This document shows positions 16,964 through 24,610 of a DNA stretch of 64,000 bases, in pieces; positions within the stretch are counted from its first letter, which is position 1, and every line of letters begins with the position of its first letter. Position numbers and translations under genes: made by a program. A model generated the notes under the pieces. The model made no database searches. It was not told where the DNA came from and was given only the letters and a program-made list of their open reading frames with translations. The stretch lies in assembly GCA_015057005.1 (NCBI GenBank), contig SVFF01000008.1:1-64000 (forward strand), read 5' to 3'. This DNA is from Lachnospiraceae bacterium (GTDB lineage: Bacteria; Bacillota; Clostridia; Lachnospirales; Lachnospiraceae).

Positions 16964-18805
16964 TTGAAAAAAATACACAAGAAGCAGAAGGAAGCAGGAA
17001 CTTATTCTATTTTACAAAATGTTATCTTTCTGTTACGGGAGATTGCGGGAACGAAACCGTTTTTGTTTGTCTTAATCATACTTGAGGTAATATGTTCCAT
17101 TATAGCCCCTATTATTGGGATATATATGCCTAGTCTGGCGGTGGAGTTGGTAACGGATCAGGCAGACATTACAGGAATTCTTTTAAAATTAGGAGGATTA
17201 GGGGGGACGTTTGCTATTATTCAAGGCTTTCTAAGCATGGCGGCTGAAGGAAAATATTATCTTTATAATGATATGCGCATGCATTTCCAACAAAAGCTTC
17301 TTTTTAAGTCACTACATTGTGATTATGTGCATGTAGAGAGTAAGGAGGGTATGAAGCTGAGCCAACGAGCAACAGATGGCCTCTCTTGCGGTGATCAAGC
17401 CGGTACCTCTCGCATGTTGGTAGCTGTTATAGAATTGGCGGTTTCTGTGCTGAGTTTTGCAATCTATTCGAGTATTTTGGCAGAATTACAGCCTATTGTT
17501 GTGATTGTGTTGATAGCCATATCTTTGGTAAATTTGATCTTATATCGACATGCACAAAATTACGAACATGAACAAAGAGACAGTGTGGCTGATTTAAACC
17601 AGAAGTTGGATTATGTGGAAAATACAGCAAAAAACATTAGATATGCAAAAGATATACGATTGTACAACATGAGTGAGTGGTTCCTTGAGATTCGTGAAAA
17701 GCTGACAACATCGTACAAAAAACTGCAAAATAGAATTCAAAACCGTTTTTGGGGAGTTACCTGTATCAATACATTGACCAGGTTTCTGAGAGATGGATTG
17801 GCTTACGGATATCTGATTTACTGTGTGATAAATAGACAAATTTCTATTAATGAATTTGTGTTGTATTTTGGTGCAATTACGGGATTTGCAGGATTTGTAG
17901 GAAGTATCAGTGATAGTATTAATTGGTTGCGGTCAGCTAACTTACAGATGAATGATATGCGAAAGTATCTGGATCTGATGGATGGTGGAGATGCCGAACC
18001 AGAGCATCCTGCCAAGCTTTCAGAGGCCGAGAGAATTTCAATCGAATTTGATCATGTATGGTTTTCATATGAAAAAGATGCCCCATTTGTTTTGCAGGAT
18101 TTTTGTCTACATATAAGTGAAGGAGAAAAATTGGCTCTGGTAGGTGTAAATGGTGCCGGTAAGACTACACTGGTAAAGCTTCTGTGTGGGTTCTACAAGC
18201 CAGATCGCGGTGAGATTCGTATTGGTGGAGTAGATATTAGACAATACCGGAAGGAAGAACTGTACAAGTTGTTCAGCGCTGTATTTCAAGATCTTTATAT
18301 TGATCCGTTTACAGTAGCCGAGAATGTTTCCATGGCCTTAGAGACGGAGACTGATATGGAGCGTGTGGAGGAGTGTCTGGAACGCACAGGACTTTTGGAA
18401 ACTATCAAGCGCTACCCGGATCATATTCATTCTTATATGAACAAGAGCGTGTTTGACGGAATTGTGTTGTCCGGTGGTCAGCAACAGAAGCTCTTGATGG
18501 CGAGGGCATTGTATAAGGATGCTCCGATTATGATTTTGGATGAGCCTACGTCAGCACTTGACCCTATAGCGGAGAGCGAAACTTATGAAAACTTCCACAA
18601 ATTGACTGGTGAAAGAACTGTGATTTATATATCCCATCGATTGGCCAGCACACGTTTCTGCGATAGAATTGTGTTCTTGAAGGATGGCAGAAATACAGAA
18701 TGTGGTTCTCATGAGGAATTGATGAAGTTGGGCAGAGAGTATGCAGAAATGTTTGAGGTACAGAGCCATTATTATCAGAAAGGAGGGGATTTCTGTGAAG
18801 ATTAA
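16964..18805 (+). CDS. ABC exporter half-transporter (TTG start)
   Basis: 613 residues from a TTG start, chosen because a full AGGAGG (16951-16956) lies seven bases upstream; the only in-frame ATG upstream (16868) sits inside the leader hairpin. Six membrane helices (about 25-330) precede a nucleotide-binding domain with Walker A GVNGAGKTT (about 393), signature LSGGQQQKL, Walker B IMILDEPTSALD and switch ISHRLAS. All are canonical. The DNA here is more AT-rich than hisS or aspS, which may point to acquisition. It overlaps the next gene by 11 bases, so the two are coupled. Its control by the upstream LytTR pair is inferred from the repeats at 16772-16805. Confidence 0.92.
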   Translation: MKKIHKKQKEAGTYSILQNVIFLLREIAGTKPFLFVLIILEVICSIIAPIIGIYMPSLAVELVTDQADITGILLKLGGLGGTFAIIQGFLSMAAEGKYYLYNDMRMHFQQKLLFKSLHCDYVHVESKEGMKLSQRATDGLSCGDQAGTSRMLVAVIELAVSVLSFAIYSSILAELQPIVVIVLIAISLVNLILYRHAQNYEHEQRDSVADLNQKLDYVENTAKNIRYAKDIRLYNMSEWFLEIREKLTTSYKKLQNRIQNRFWGVTCINTLTRFLRDGLAYGYLIYCVINRQISINEFVLYFGAITGFAGFVGSISDSINWLRSANLQMNDMRKYLDLMDGGDAEPEHPAKLSEAERISIEFDHVWFSYEKDAPFVLQDFCLHISEGEKLALVGVNGAGKTTLVKLLCGFYKPDRGEIRIGGVDIRQYRKEELYKLFSAVFQDLYIDPFTVAENVSMALETETDMERVEECLERTGLLETIKRYPDHIHSYMNKSVFDGIVLSGGQQQKLLMARALYKDAPIMILDEPTSALDPIAESETYENFHKLTGERTVIYISHRLASTRFCDRIVFLKDGRNTECGSHEELMKLGREYAEMFEVQSHYYQKGGDFCED

Positions 18806-20624
18806 AAAAACATGGGGTGACATGATAAGTGCTTTGAAAATGATGTGGAATCTTGACAGGATACTTTTTCTGACTTGTGTGGGTAGTGCTTTGATCGACA
18901 GTTTGCTTCCTTATATTGAAATATATTTGTCCGCCTATGTACTGGATGGTCTGGGCATAGGAGTCCCTTATTATTCTTTTATGCAGACGGTTTGCTTGGT
19001 ATTGATTAGTGTTCTGCTATTGAGGATTCTGAGAGCCTATTTGGATAAAGTTTTCGAAGTACATGGGGGAATTTGCTATCACAAGTTTAATATGCTATTG
19101 GCTAAGCGGACTTTGGTGATGGATTATGAATTGTTGGATTCTCCAAAAATCAATGAAATTAATAATAGAATTAGAAATGATCATAGTTGGGGAGCGGGAT
19201 TTTTCTCAATAATTTATCAGTTCCCGATGCTTTTGAAAAATATACTGAGTTTGGTATTTGCTATTTTGGTATTGATTCCTTTGTTTATTGAAAGTAATTT
19301 GTTTGCAGATTGTCATGTAGTCACACTTCTGTTGTTGTTTTTGGTAATTTATATCTTCAACACTGCTTTTACGGCTAAAAAAAGAAAAGAAATGCATGTC
19401 ATTATGGAGAGAAATTTGGCCGATTCCAGGTATCAAGGTTATTATATATGGAATGGTCGAGAGTATAAGCAAGGCATGGATATACGCATTTTCAAAGGAC
19501 AGAAACTAATTGAAGAACACCTCAGAGAGGAAAGAGCAAGAGTTGATGTCCCTTGGCTAAAAGCAATTACAGCCAATCGATGCCAAAGTGGTCTATCAAG
19601 TGGTGTTTCGGCGGGAATTTTACAGACAGCAGCCTACCTATTTGTAGCCATTCGAGCCATTGCCGGTGCTTTGTCAGTAGGCTCTTTGGTAAAATACGCT
19701 ACTGTAATTTATCGGTTTTCATCAGCACTTTCTGGGGTATTTCTGATGTTCTCTGAGTTCGCCTTGTCAGCAAAACGCCAGCAGTCCAGTCTGGACTATA
19801 TCAATGTAGAAGATGTGCTGCCCAAAGGTTCCCTCCCGGTGGACAAACGTGGTTTTTGCGACACTAAGGACAATGATTATGAAATCGAACTTCGCAATGT
19901 GTCCTTCAAATATCCGGGTTCGGAGAACTGGTCACTGCGCAATGTGTCATTGAAGCTTCATGTTGGTGAGCGACTGGCAATTGTGGGCATGAACGGCAGT
20001 GGCAAGACCACGTTGATCAAGCTGCTATGTAGATTGTACGACCCCACTGAGGGGGAGATTTTGTTAAACGGCGTGGATATCCGCAAATATGATTATCGGG
20101 AATATGTGTCACTGTTTTCGGTGGTATTTCAGGATTTCAAACTCTTTGCCTTCCGCCTGGGAGAAAATGTGGCAGCCGCAGCAGACTATGACCGCGAAAA
20201 AGTATTAAGTTGTCTGGAAAAGGCCGGATTGGGAGAACGTCTGGCATCTATGGAACAGGGAACTGATACTTATCTTTATAATGGTTATGGTGAGAATGGC
20301 GTAGAGATTTCCGGCGGCGAGGCCCAGAAGATTGCATTGGCAAGAGCGTTGTACAAGGATGCACCCTTTGTGGTGCTGGATGAGCCTACAGCAGCACTGG
20401 ATCCTATTGCGGAGTATGATATTTACACTCGCTTTAATGAACTGGTGGAAAACAAAACGGCCATTTATATTTCTCACAGACTTTCCAGCTGCCGGTTCTG
20501 CGATGATATCGCGGTGTTCCATGAGGGACAGATGATACAGCGGGGCAGCCATGAACAACTGCTGGCTGAGACGGGAAGCAAATATTGTGAAATGTGGAAT
20601 GCCCAGGCGCAGTATTATACGTAG
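18795..20624 (+). CDS. ABC exporter half-transporter
   Basis: 609 residues from a GTG start six bases after AGGAGGGG, overlapping the stop of the upstream partner. A six-helix membrane domain is followed by a nucleotide-binding domain with Walker A GMNGSGKTT (about 397), signature ISGGEAQKI, Walker B FVVLDEPTAALD and switch ISHRLSS. The catalytic residues are complete. The membrane half is AT-rich, while the ATPase half (from about 19.8 kb) is closer in composition to the rest of the window, so the gene may be a mosaic. The TAG stop is formed by the first three bases of the 52-bp repeat array that follows. Confidence 0.92.
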   Translation: MKIKKTWGDMISALKMMWNLDRILFLTCVGSALIDSLLPYIEIYLSAYVLDGLGIGVPYYSFMQTVCLVLISVLLLRILRAYLDKVFEVHGGICYHKFNMLLAKRTLVMDYELLDSPKINEINNRIRNDHSWGAGFFSIIYQFPMLLKNILSLVFAILVLIPLFIESNLFADCHVVTLLLLFLVIYIFNTAFTAKKRKEMHVIMERNLADSRYQGYYIWNGREYKQGMDIRIFKGQKLIEEHLREERARVDVPWLKAITANRCQSGLSSGVSAGILQTAAYLFVAIRAIAGALSVGSLVKYATVIYRFSSALSGVFLMFSEFALSAKRQQSSLDYINVEDVLPKGSLPVDKRGFCDTKDNDYEIELRNVSFKYPGSENWSLRNVSLKLHVGERLAIVGMNGSGKTTLIKLLCRLYDPTEGEILLNGVDIRKYDYREYVSLFSVVFQDFKLFAFRLGENVAAAADYDREKVLSCLEKAGLGERLASMEQGTDTYLYNGYGENGVEISGGEAQKIALARALYKDAPFVVLDEPTAALDPIAEYDIYTRFNELVENKTAIYISHRLSSCRFCDDIAVFHEGQMIQRGSHEQLLAETGSKYCEMWNAQAQYYT

Positions 20625-20940
20625 GTCTTGCTACGTGATAGAGCGGTCTGAGACCTAAACCGAGAGCTGAACGTAGGTCTCAGAGGGCAAAAGTGTTGTC
20701 CAAGACCTAAATCGTGAGGTGAGCGTAGGTCTCAGAGGGCAAAAGTGTTGTCCAGGACCTAAACCGAGAGCTGAACGTAGGTCTCAGAGGGCAAAAGTGT
20801 TGTCCAAGACCTAAATCGTGAGGTGAGCGTAGGTCTCAGAGGGCAAAAGTGTTGTCCAAGACCTAAACCGTGAGGTGAGCGTAGGTCTCAGAGCGCAAAA
20901 GAGCGGTCCAGGACCTACGCCGAACGGCGTGTGTAGGTCT
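20622..20940. repeat. tandem array of six 52-bp hairpin units
   Basis: Units start at 20622, 20674, 20726, 20778, 20830 and 20882, and a closing TAGGTCT stands at 20934-20940. Each unit begins TAGGTCT and carries AGACCTA (or GGACCTA) 29 bases on, a perfect inverted repeat enclosing GGGCAA/TTGTCC. AGACCTA can equally pair with the TAGGTCT of the next unit. Spacer variants alternate (CCGAGAGCTGAACG and TCGTGAGGTGAGCG) in the early copies. The A-to-G change in some copies keeps a G-T pair. In the last unit the inner stem is changed on both sides (CGC/GCG), and ACGCCG/CGGCGT forms a new perfect stem. The pattern suggests selection on RNA or DNA structure. Confidence 0.9.
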
Positions 20941-20974
20941 TAATAGAAGATAAAACACCTTACACCAACCATTC

Positions 20975-21011
20975 CCCCCTGCATATGTTATACAAAGGCA
21001 TATGCAGGGGG
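20975..21011 (+). promoter_or_regulatory. hairpin sequestering the amidase ribosome binding site
   Basis: A perfect 13-bp stem, CCCCCTGCATATG (20975-20987) with CATATGCAGGGGG (20999-21011), has an 11-base loop. The 3' arm contains AGGGGG, the only ribosome binding site for the ATG at 21018. ATTTTT follows the stem, so it could also work as a terminator for the region upstream. Confidence 0.75.
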
Positions 21012-21017
21012 ATTTTT

Positions 21018-21545
21018 ATGGCACTTATTGTTTTGGATGCGGGCCACGGAGGAGCCAACCCGGGGGCTGTCTATCAGGGCAGGCAGGAGAAGGATGATGC
21101 GCTGGCTCTGGTGCTGGCAGTGGGGCAGATTTTGGAGAATAGTGGGGTGAATGTTTATTATACCAGGACCACGGATATCTACGAGTCGCCTTATCAGAAA
21201 GCCCAGGAGGCCAATGCCACCGGGGCAGATTATTTTGTGTCCATTCACCGCAATTCCAGTCCCTACCCCAATCAGTATACGGGAGTGGAGAGTCTTGTGT
21301 ACAGCCGGTATGGTGCAGCCGCTCTGTTGGCCGCCAATATCAATTATCAGCTGGAGCTGGTGGGCTTTGTGAATCAGGGTGTGAATGAGCGGCCGGGTCT
21401 TGTGGTGTTAAACAGTACACAGATGCCGGCGGTATTGGTGGAGGTGGGTTTTATCAATACTGATGCGGACAACGCATTGCTGGACGCCACATTTGAGGAA
21501 ACGGCACAGGCTATTGCAACGGGAATTTTGCAGACAGTCCAATAG
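21018..21545 (+). CDS. N-acetylmuramoyl-L-alanine amidase (Amidase_3)
   Basis: 175 residues that form a bare zinc-dependent Amidase_3 domain, cleaving the amide between N-acetylmuramic acid and L-alanine in peptidoglycan. The zinc ligands and catalytic Glu are recognisable: DAGHGG near the start, an acidic residue in QEKDD, SIHRNSS, and VEVGFIN near the end. There is no signal peptide, membrane anchor or wall-binding domain, so export is unexplained; it may act on cytoplasmic muropeptides or be released by lysis or by a non-classical route. The start at 21018 begins directly with the fold; an upstream ATG at 20985 lies in the hairpin and was rejected. Translation may be controlled by that hairpin. 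Confidence 0.9.
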   Translation: MALIVLDAGHGGANPGAVYQGRQEKDDALALVLAVGQILENSGVNVYYTRTTDIYESPYQKAQEANATGADYFVSIHRNSSPYPNQYTGVESLVYSRYGAAALLAANINYQLELVGFVNQGVNERPGLVVLNSTQMPAVLVEVGFINTDADNALLDATFEETAQAIATGILQTVQ

Positions 21546-21715
21546 AGAAAAGGATAAAGAGACTTGCGGAATAAATTATAAAAAGGGTGCAATATCTAAT
21601 GGAAGCCATATTTGCGGAAACTATATTTGTGAAAAAAACAGTTTTCATAGATTTTAATACATGATACAATAAAAATGATAAATATTAGAAGATAAGAAAG
21701 GAACCAAAGAAGAAT

Positions 21716-23104
21716 ATGGAGAAATTGAAAGCTTTGTTTAGACCTACCGACATGACGGAAGGTGCGCCCTGGAAGAGAATCCTGATGTTTTCTATTCCCT
21801 TGCTGATCGGAAATATTGCGCAGCAGCTGTACAATACTGTGGACAGTATTGTGGTAGGAAAGTTTGTGGGAGACAACGCGTTGGCTGCAGTAGGCAGTGC
21901 CGGCCCCCTTCTGAATATGCTGCTGGTATTGTTTGTAGGTATTTCAGCGGGTGTGGGCATCATGGTGTCCCAGTATTTCGGTGCAAAGGACAGAGAACAG
22001 TTGTCGAATACCATCGGTACTGCCATCACCATGACAGCCATTGCTTCGGTGATTTTGATGGTAGCAGCACCGCCTGTGATCCGCAGTATCCTGCAGATGC
22101 TCAACACACCGGAGACCATTCTGGATGACTGTACAGCATATCTGGTGATATTGATGTACGGTATTGCGGGTATGGCATATTATAATATTTTGAGCGGAAT
22201 CCTGCGTGGAATGGGAGATTCTTTTTCTGCGTTGATTTATCTTTTGATTGCTACTGTACTGAATATTATTCTGGATTTATTGTTCGTGGCAGTATTTCAC
22301 ATGGGTGTTGCAGGTGTGTCCCTGGCGACAGCCATTGCTCAGGCAGTGTCATCTGCATTCTGTTTGTATAAACTGATGAATATGAGAACGATTTTTGATC
22401 TGGGACGCAAGCAGCTGAAGATGTCCAAGCCGCTGGTCAGACAGGTCATCAGTCTGGGACTCCCTTCCGGACTTACCCAGGCAATCTTTTCTTCTGCCAT
22501 GATCATTGTGCAGTCCCTGACCAACAGCTTCGGTGAGATGTTTATTGCAGCCAATGTTATCGTTATGCGTGTGGACGGTTTCGCTATGATGCCTAATTTC
22601 TCTTTTGGTATGGCCATGACTACATTTGCAGGCCAAAACGTAGGTGCCAAAAAGATGGACCGCGTGACCAAGGGTGCAAAGCAGGGTACTTTGATGGCAG
22701 TGATTTGTTCTACCGTGATCACAGGCACTATTTTAATCTTCGGCAAATACTTGATGGGTATTTTCACAGACACAGCTGAGCTGGTGGATATGAGCGTGTA
22801 CATCATGCGTATCCTGGCAGTGGGTTATATTGCAGTAGCAGTGACCCAGAGTTTATCCGGCGTAATGCGCGGCGCAGGGGACACCATGACACCTATGTGG
22901 ATCTCCCTGTTGACTACAGTAGTGATCCGCGTGCCCATTGCATATGGTATTTCTTATCTGACCAGAACACCGGAGCTGCCCTTCGGACGCTTTGAGTGTA
23001 TTGCCATTTCTCTGTTAATGTCCTGGGTGATCGGCGCGGTGCTGACCTCACTTTTCTACAAGGCAGGAAAGTGGAAAAAGAAAGTACTTTCTATGGAAGA
23101 ATAA
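21716..23104 (+). CDS. MATE family efflux protein
   Basis: 462 residues with twelve membrane helices in two halves, including QLYNTVDSIVVGKFVG and the matching second-half motif around FSFGMAMTTFAGQNVGAKK, close to the DinF/NorM-like clostridial group. The ATG follows AAAGGAACC. A possible promoter, TTTTCA-17 bases-TACAAT, lies about 50 bases upstream. It is 43 bases upstream of a deaminase and reads in the same direction as two purine-related amidohydrolases. That suggests, but does not prove, that its cargo is a purine derivative. Confidence 0.92.
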   Translation: MEKLKALFRPTDMTEGAPWKRILMFSIPLLIGNIAQQLYNTVDSIVVGKFVGDNALAAVGSAGPLLNMLLVLFVGISAGVGIMVSQYFGAKDREQLSNTIGTAITMTAIASVILMVAAPPVIRSILQMLNTPETILDDCTAYLVILMYGIAGMAYYNILSGILRGMGDSFSALIYLLIATVLNIILDLLFVAVFHMGVAGVSLATAIAQAVSSAFCLYKLMNMRTIFDLGRKQLKMSKPLVRQVISLGLPSGLTQAIFSSAMIIVQSLTNSFGEMFIAANVIVMRVDGFAMMPNFSFGMAMTTFAGQNVGAKKMDRVTKGAKQGTLMAVICSTVITGTILIFGKYLMGIFTDTAELVDMSVYIMRILAVGYIAVAVTQSLSGVMRGAGDTMTPMWISLLTTVVIRVPIAYGISYLTRTPELPFGRFECIAISLLMSWVIGAVLTSLFYKAGKWKKKVLSMEE

Positions 23105-23147
23105 CGAAATTGAATATGATATAAAAGGAAACGAAAGGAGAAAAGAA

Positions 23148-24521
23148 GTGGAAAGTGTAAAGCAGACTTATTTTAAGAACGGCTATATTCTGACCATGAA
23201 TGATGTGAATCAGGTCTATGCCGGCGGGGAACTGCTGGTAGAAAATGACAAAATCGTGGCAGTGGGTAAGACCATTGATCCCCAGCTGGTAAAGCCGGAT
23301 GCGGAGGTTATTGATCTGAATGGCAAGTATATTCTGCCCGGTTTTGTAAACACCCATGTGCATACCTCTCAGCAGATCAGCCGTGGCGTAGGTGATGACG
23401 TGGATTTTATTACCTGGCTTCACAAGAGAATGTGGCCATTTGAGAGTAATATGACAGAAGAGGATTCTTATATTTCTACGCTGATGTGCTCGCTGGAACT
23501 GATCAAATCCGGTGTTACCAGCTTTGCAGAGCCCGGAGGACAGTTTGTCAGCGGCATGGCAAAGGCTACAGCGGAGTCCGGACTTCGAGGCAAACTGGCA
23601 AAATCTGTTATGGACTGCGGCGAGGGTCTGCCCGCCATTTGGCAGAAGACCATGCAGGAGGAATTGGACAAGCAGGTGGATGACCTGAATAAGTACCACA
23701 ATACTGCAGACGGCAGAGTGCAGGTGTGGTTCGGCCTTCGTACCATTTTCAACAATACCGATGAATTGATCGTGAAGACCAAGGAATTGGCCGATAAGTA
23801 CAATGTGGGTATTCATATGCACGTGGCAGAGGCTAAGTCCGAGATTGATTATACCAACGCTGTTTACGGTGAAAATACAGTGACTCATCTGCACAAGCTG
23901 GGTGTATTGGACAAGAATCTCCTGGCAGTACATACCGTGTGGCTGACCAACGAAGAAATCGATCTTTTCAAGAAATATGACGTAAAGGTATCCCACAACC
24001 CTGCATCCGCAATGAGAGTGCTGGGCTTTGCCAAAATCCCTCAGATGCTGCAAAAGGGCGTGTGTGTATCCATCGGTACCGACGGTGCTTCTTCCAGCAA
24101 CCGTATGGATATGGTGGATGAGATGTGGCTGACTTCCCTGATTCACAAAGGATGGAGATTGGATTCCACGGTTGTGCCTTCCACAGATATCCTGTGTATG
24201 GCCACCAAGAACGGTGCCAGAGCCCTTTTAGACGACCATCTCTACGGCAGTCTGGAGGCAGGCAAGAAGGCGGATCTGATCATCATCAATCCCTTTGGAC
24301 CTTCCATGATGCCTGTAAATGACCCTATTGCAGCGCTGGTAACCGCAATGCATTCCACCAATATCGAGAGTACCATGTGCGACGGTAAGTGGCTTATGAG
24401 AGACCGCAAGGTACTGACTCTGGATGAAGAGGTAATCGTGAAAGAGGCCCAGAAGCATGCAGAGGCCATTTACAAACGTGCAGGAATTGTACTTCCTGAC
24501 AGATTCCCTACGATCCGTTAA
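23148..24521 (+). CDS. amidohydrolase, MTA/SAH deaminase-like
   Basis: 457 residues of the amidohydrolase superfamily (TIM barrel with bound metal). Metal ligands are seen in THVHTS (His70, His72), HMHVAEAKSE, the HTVW strand and SIGTDGASSSN. Overall it is like 5'-methylthioadenosine/S-adenosylhomocysteine deaminases, which turn adenosine derivatives into inosine derivatives. The usual HVAET is HVAEAKSE here, so it may favour another substrate such as 5'-deoxyadenosine or a guanine-like base. The start is GTG, with AAGGAG nine bases upstream. It is followed 89 bases on by adenine deaminase, which supports a purine salvage role. Confidence 0.82.
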   Translation: MESVKQTYFKNGYILTMNDVNQVYAGGELLVENDKIVAVGKTIDPQLVKPDAEVIDLNGKYILPGFVNTHVHTSQQISRGVGDDVDFITWLHKRMWPFESNMTEEDSYISTLMCSLELIKSGVTSFAEPGGQFVSGMAKATAESGLRGKLAKSVMDCGEGLPAIWQKTMQEELDKQVDDLNKYHNTADGRVQVWFGLRTIFNNTDELIVKTKELADKYNVGIHMHVAEAKSEIDYTNAVYGENTVTHLHKLGVLDKNLLAVHTVWLTNEEIDLFKKYDVKVSHNPASAMRVLGFAKIPQMLQKGVCVSIGTDGASSSNRMDMVDEMWLTSLIHKGWRLDSTVVPSTDILCMATKNGARALLDDHLYGSLEAGKKADLIIINPFGPSMMPVNDPIAALVTAMHSTNIESTMCDGKWLMRDRKVLTLDEEVIVKEAQKHAEAIYKRAGIVLPDRFPTIR

Positions 24522-24610
24522 CGCCGGCCGGTGTCAGGACTTTTCAAGAGAAGTTTTCCCGGAGAAGGCTTGATGCCGGACGGTCACAAAATACAAAGGA
24601 GAGAAAAGAA

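Noticed and set aside
9633..20624. Complete bacteriocin or lantibiotic biosynthesis cluster
   Set aside because: Only exporters and regulators are seen; no precursor peptide, modification enzyme or immunity gene could be found.
20622..20940. CRISPR array or integron attachment sites
   Set aside because: Spacers between the inverted repeats are themselves repeated, and there is no integrase or cas gene.
23091..24146. Minus-strand frame of 351 codons
   Set aside because: Antisense shadow of the deaminase gene; no motif or start signal.
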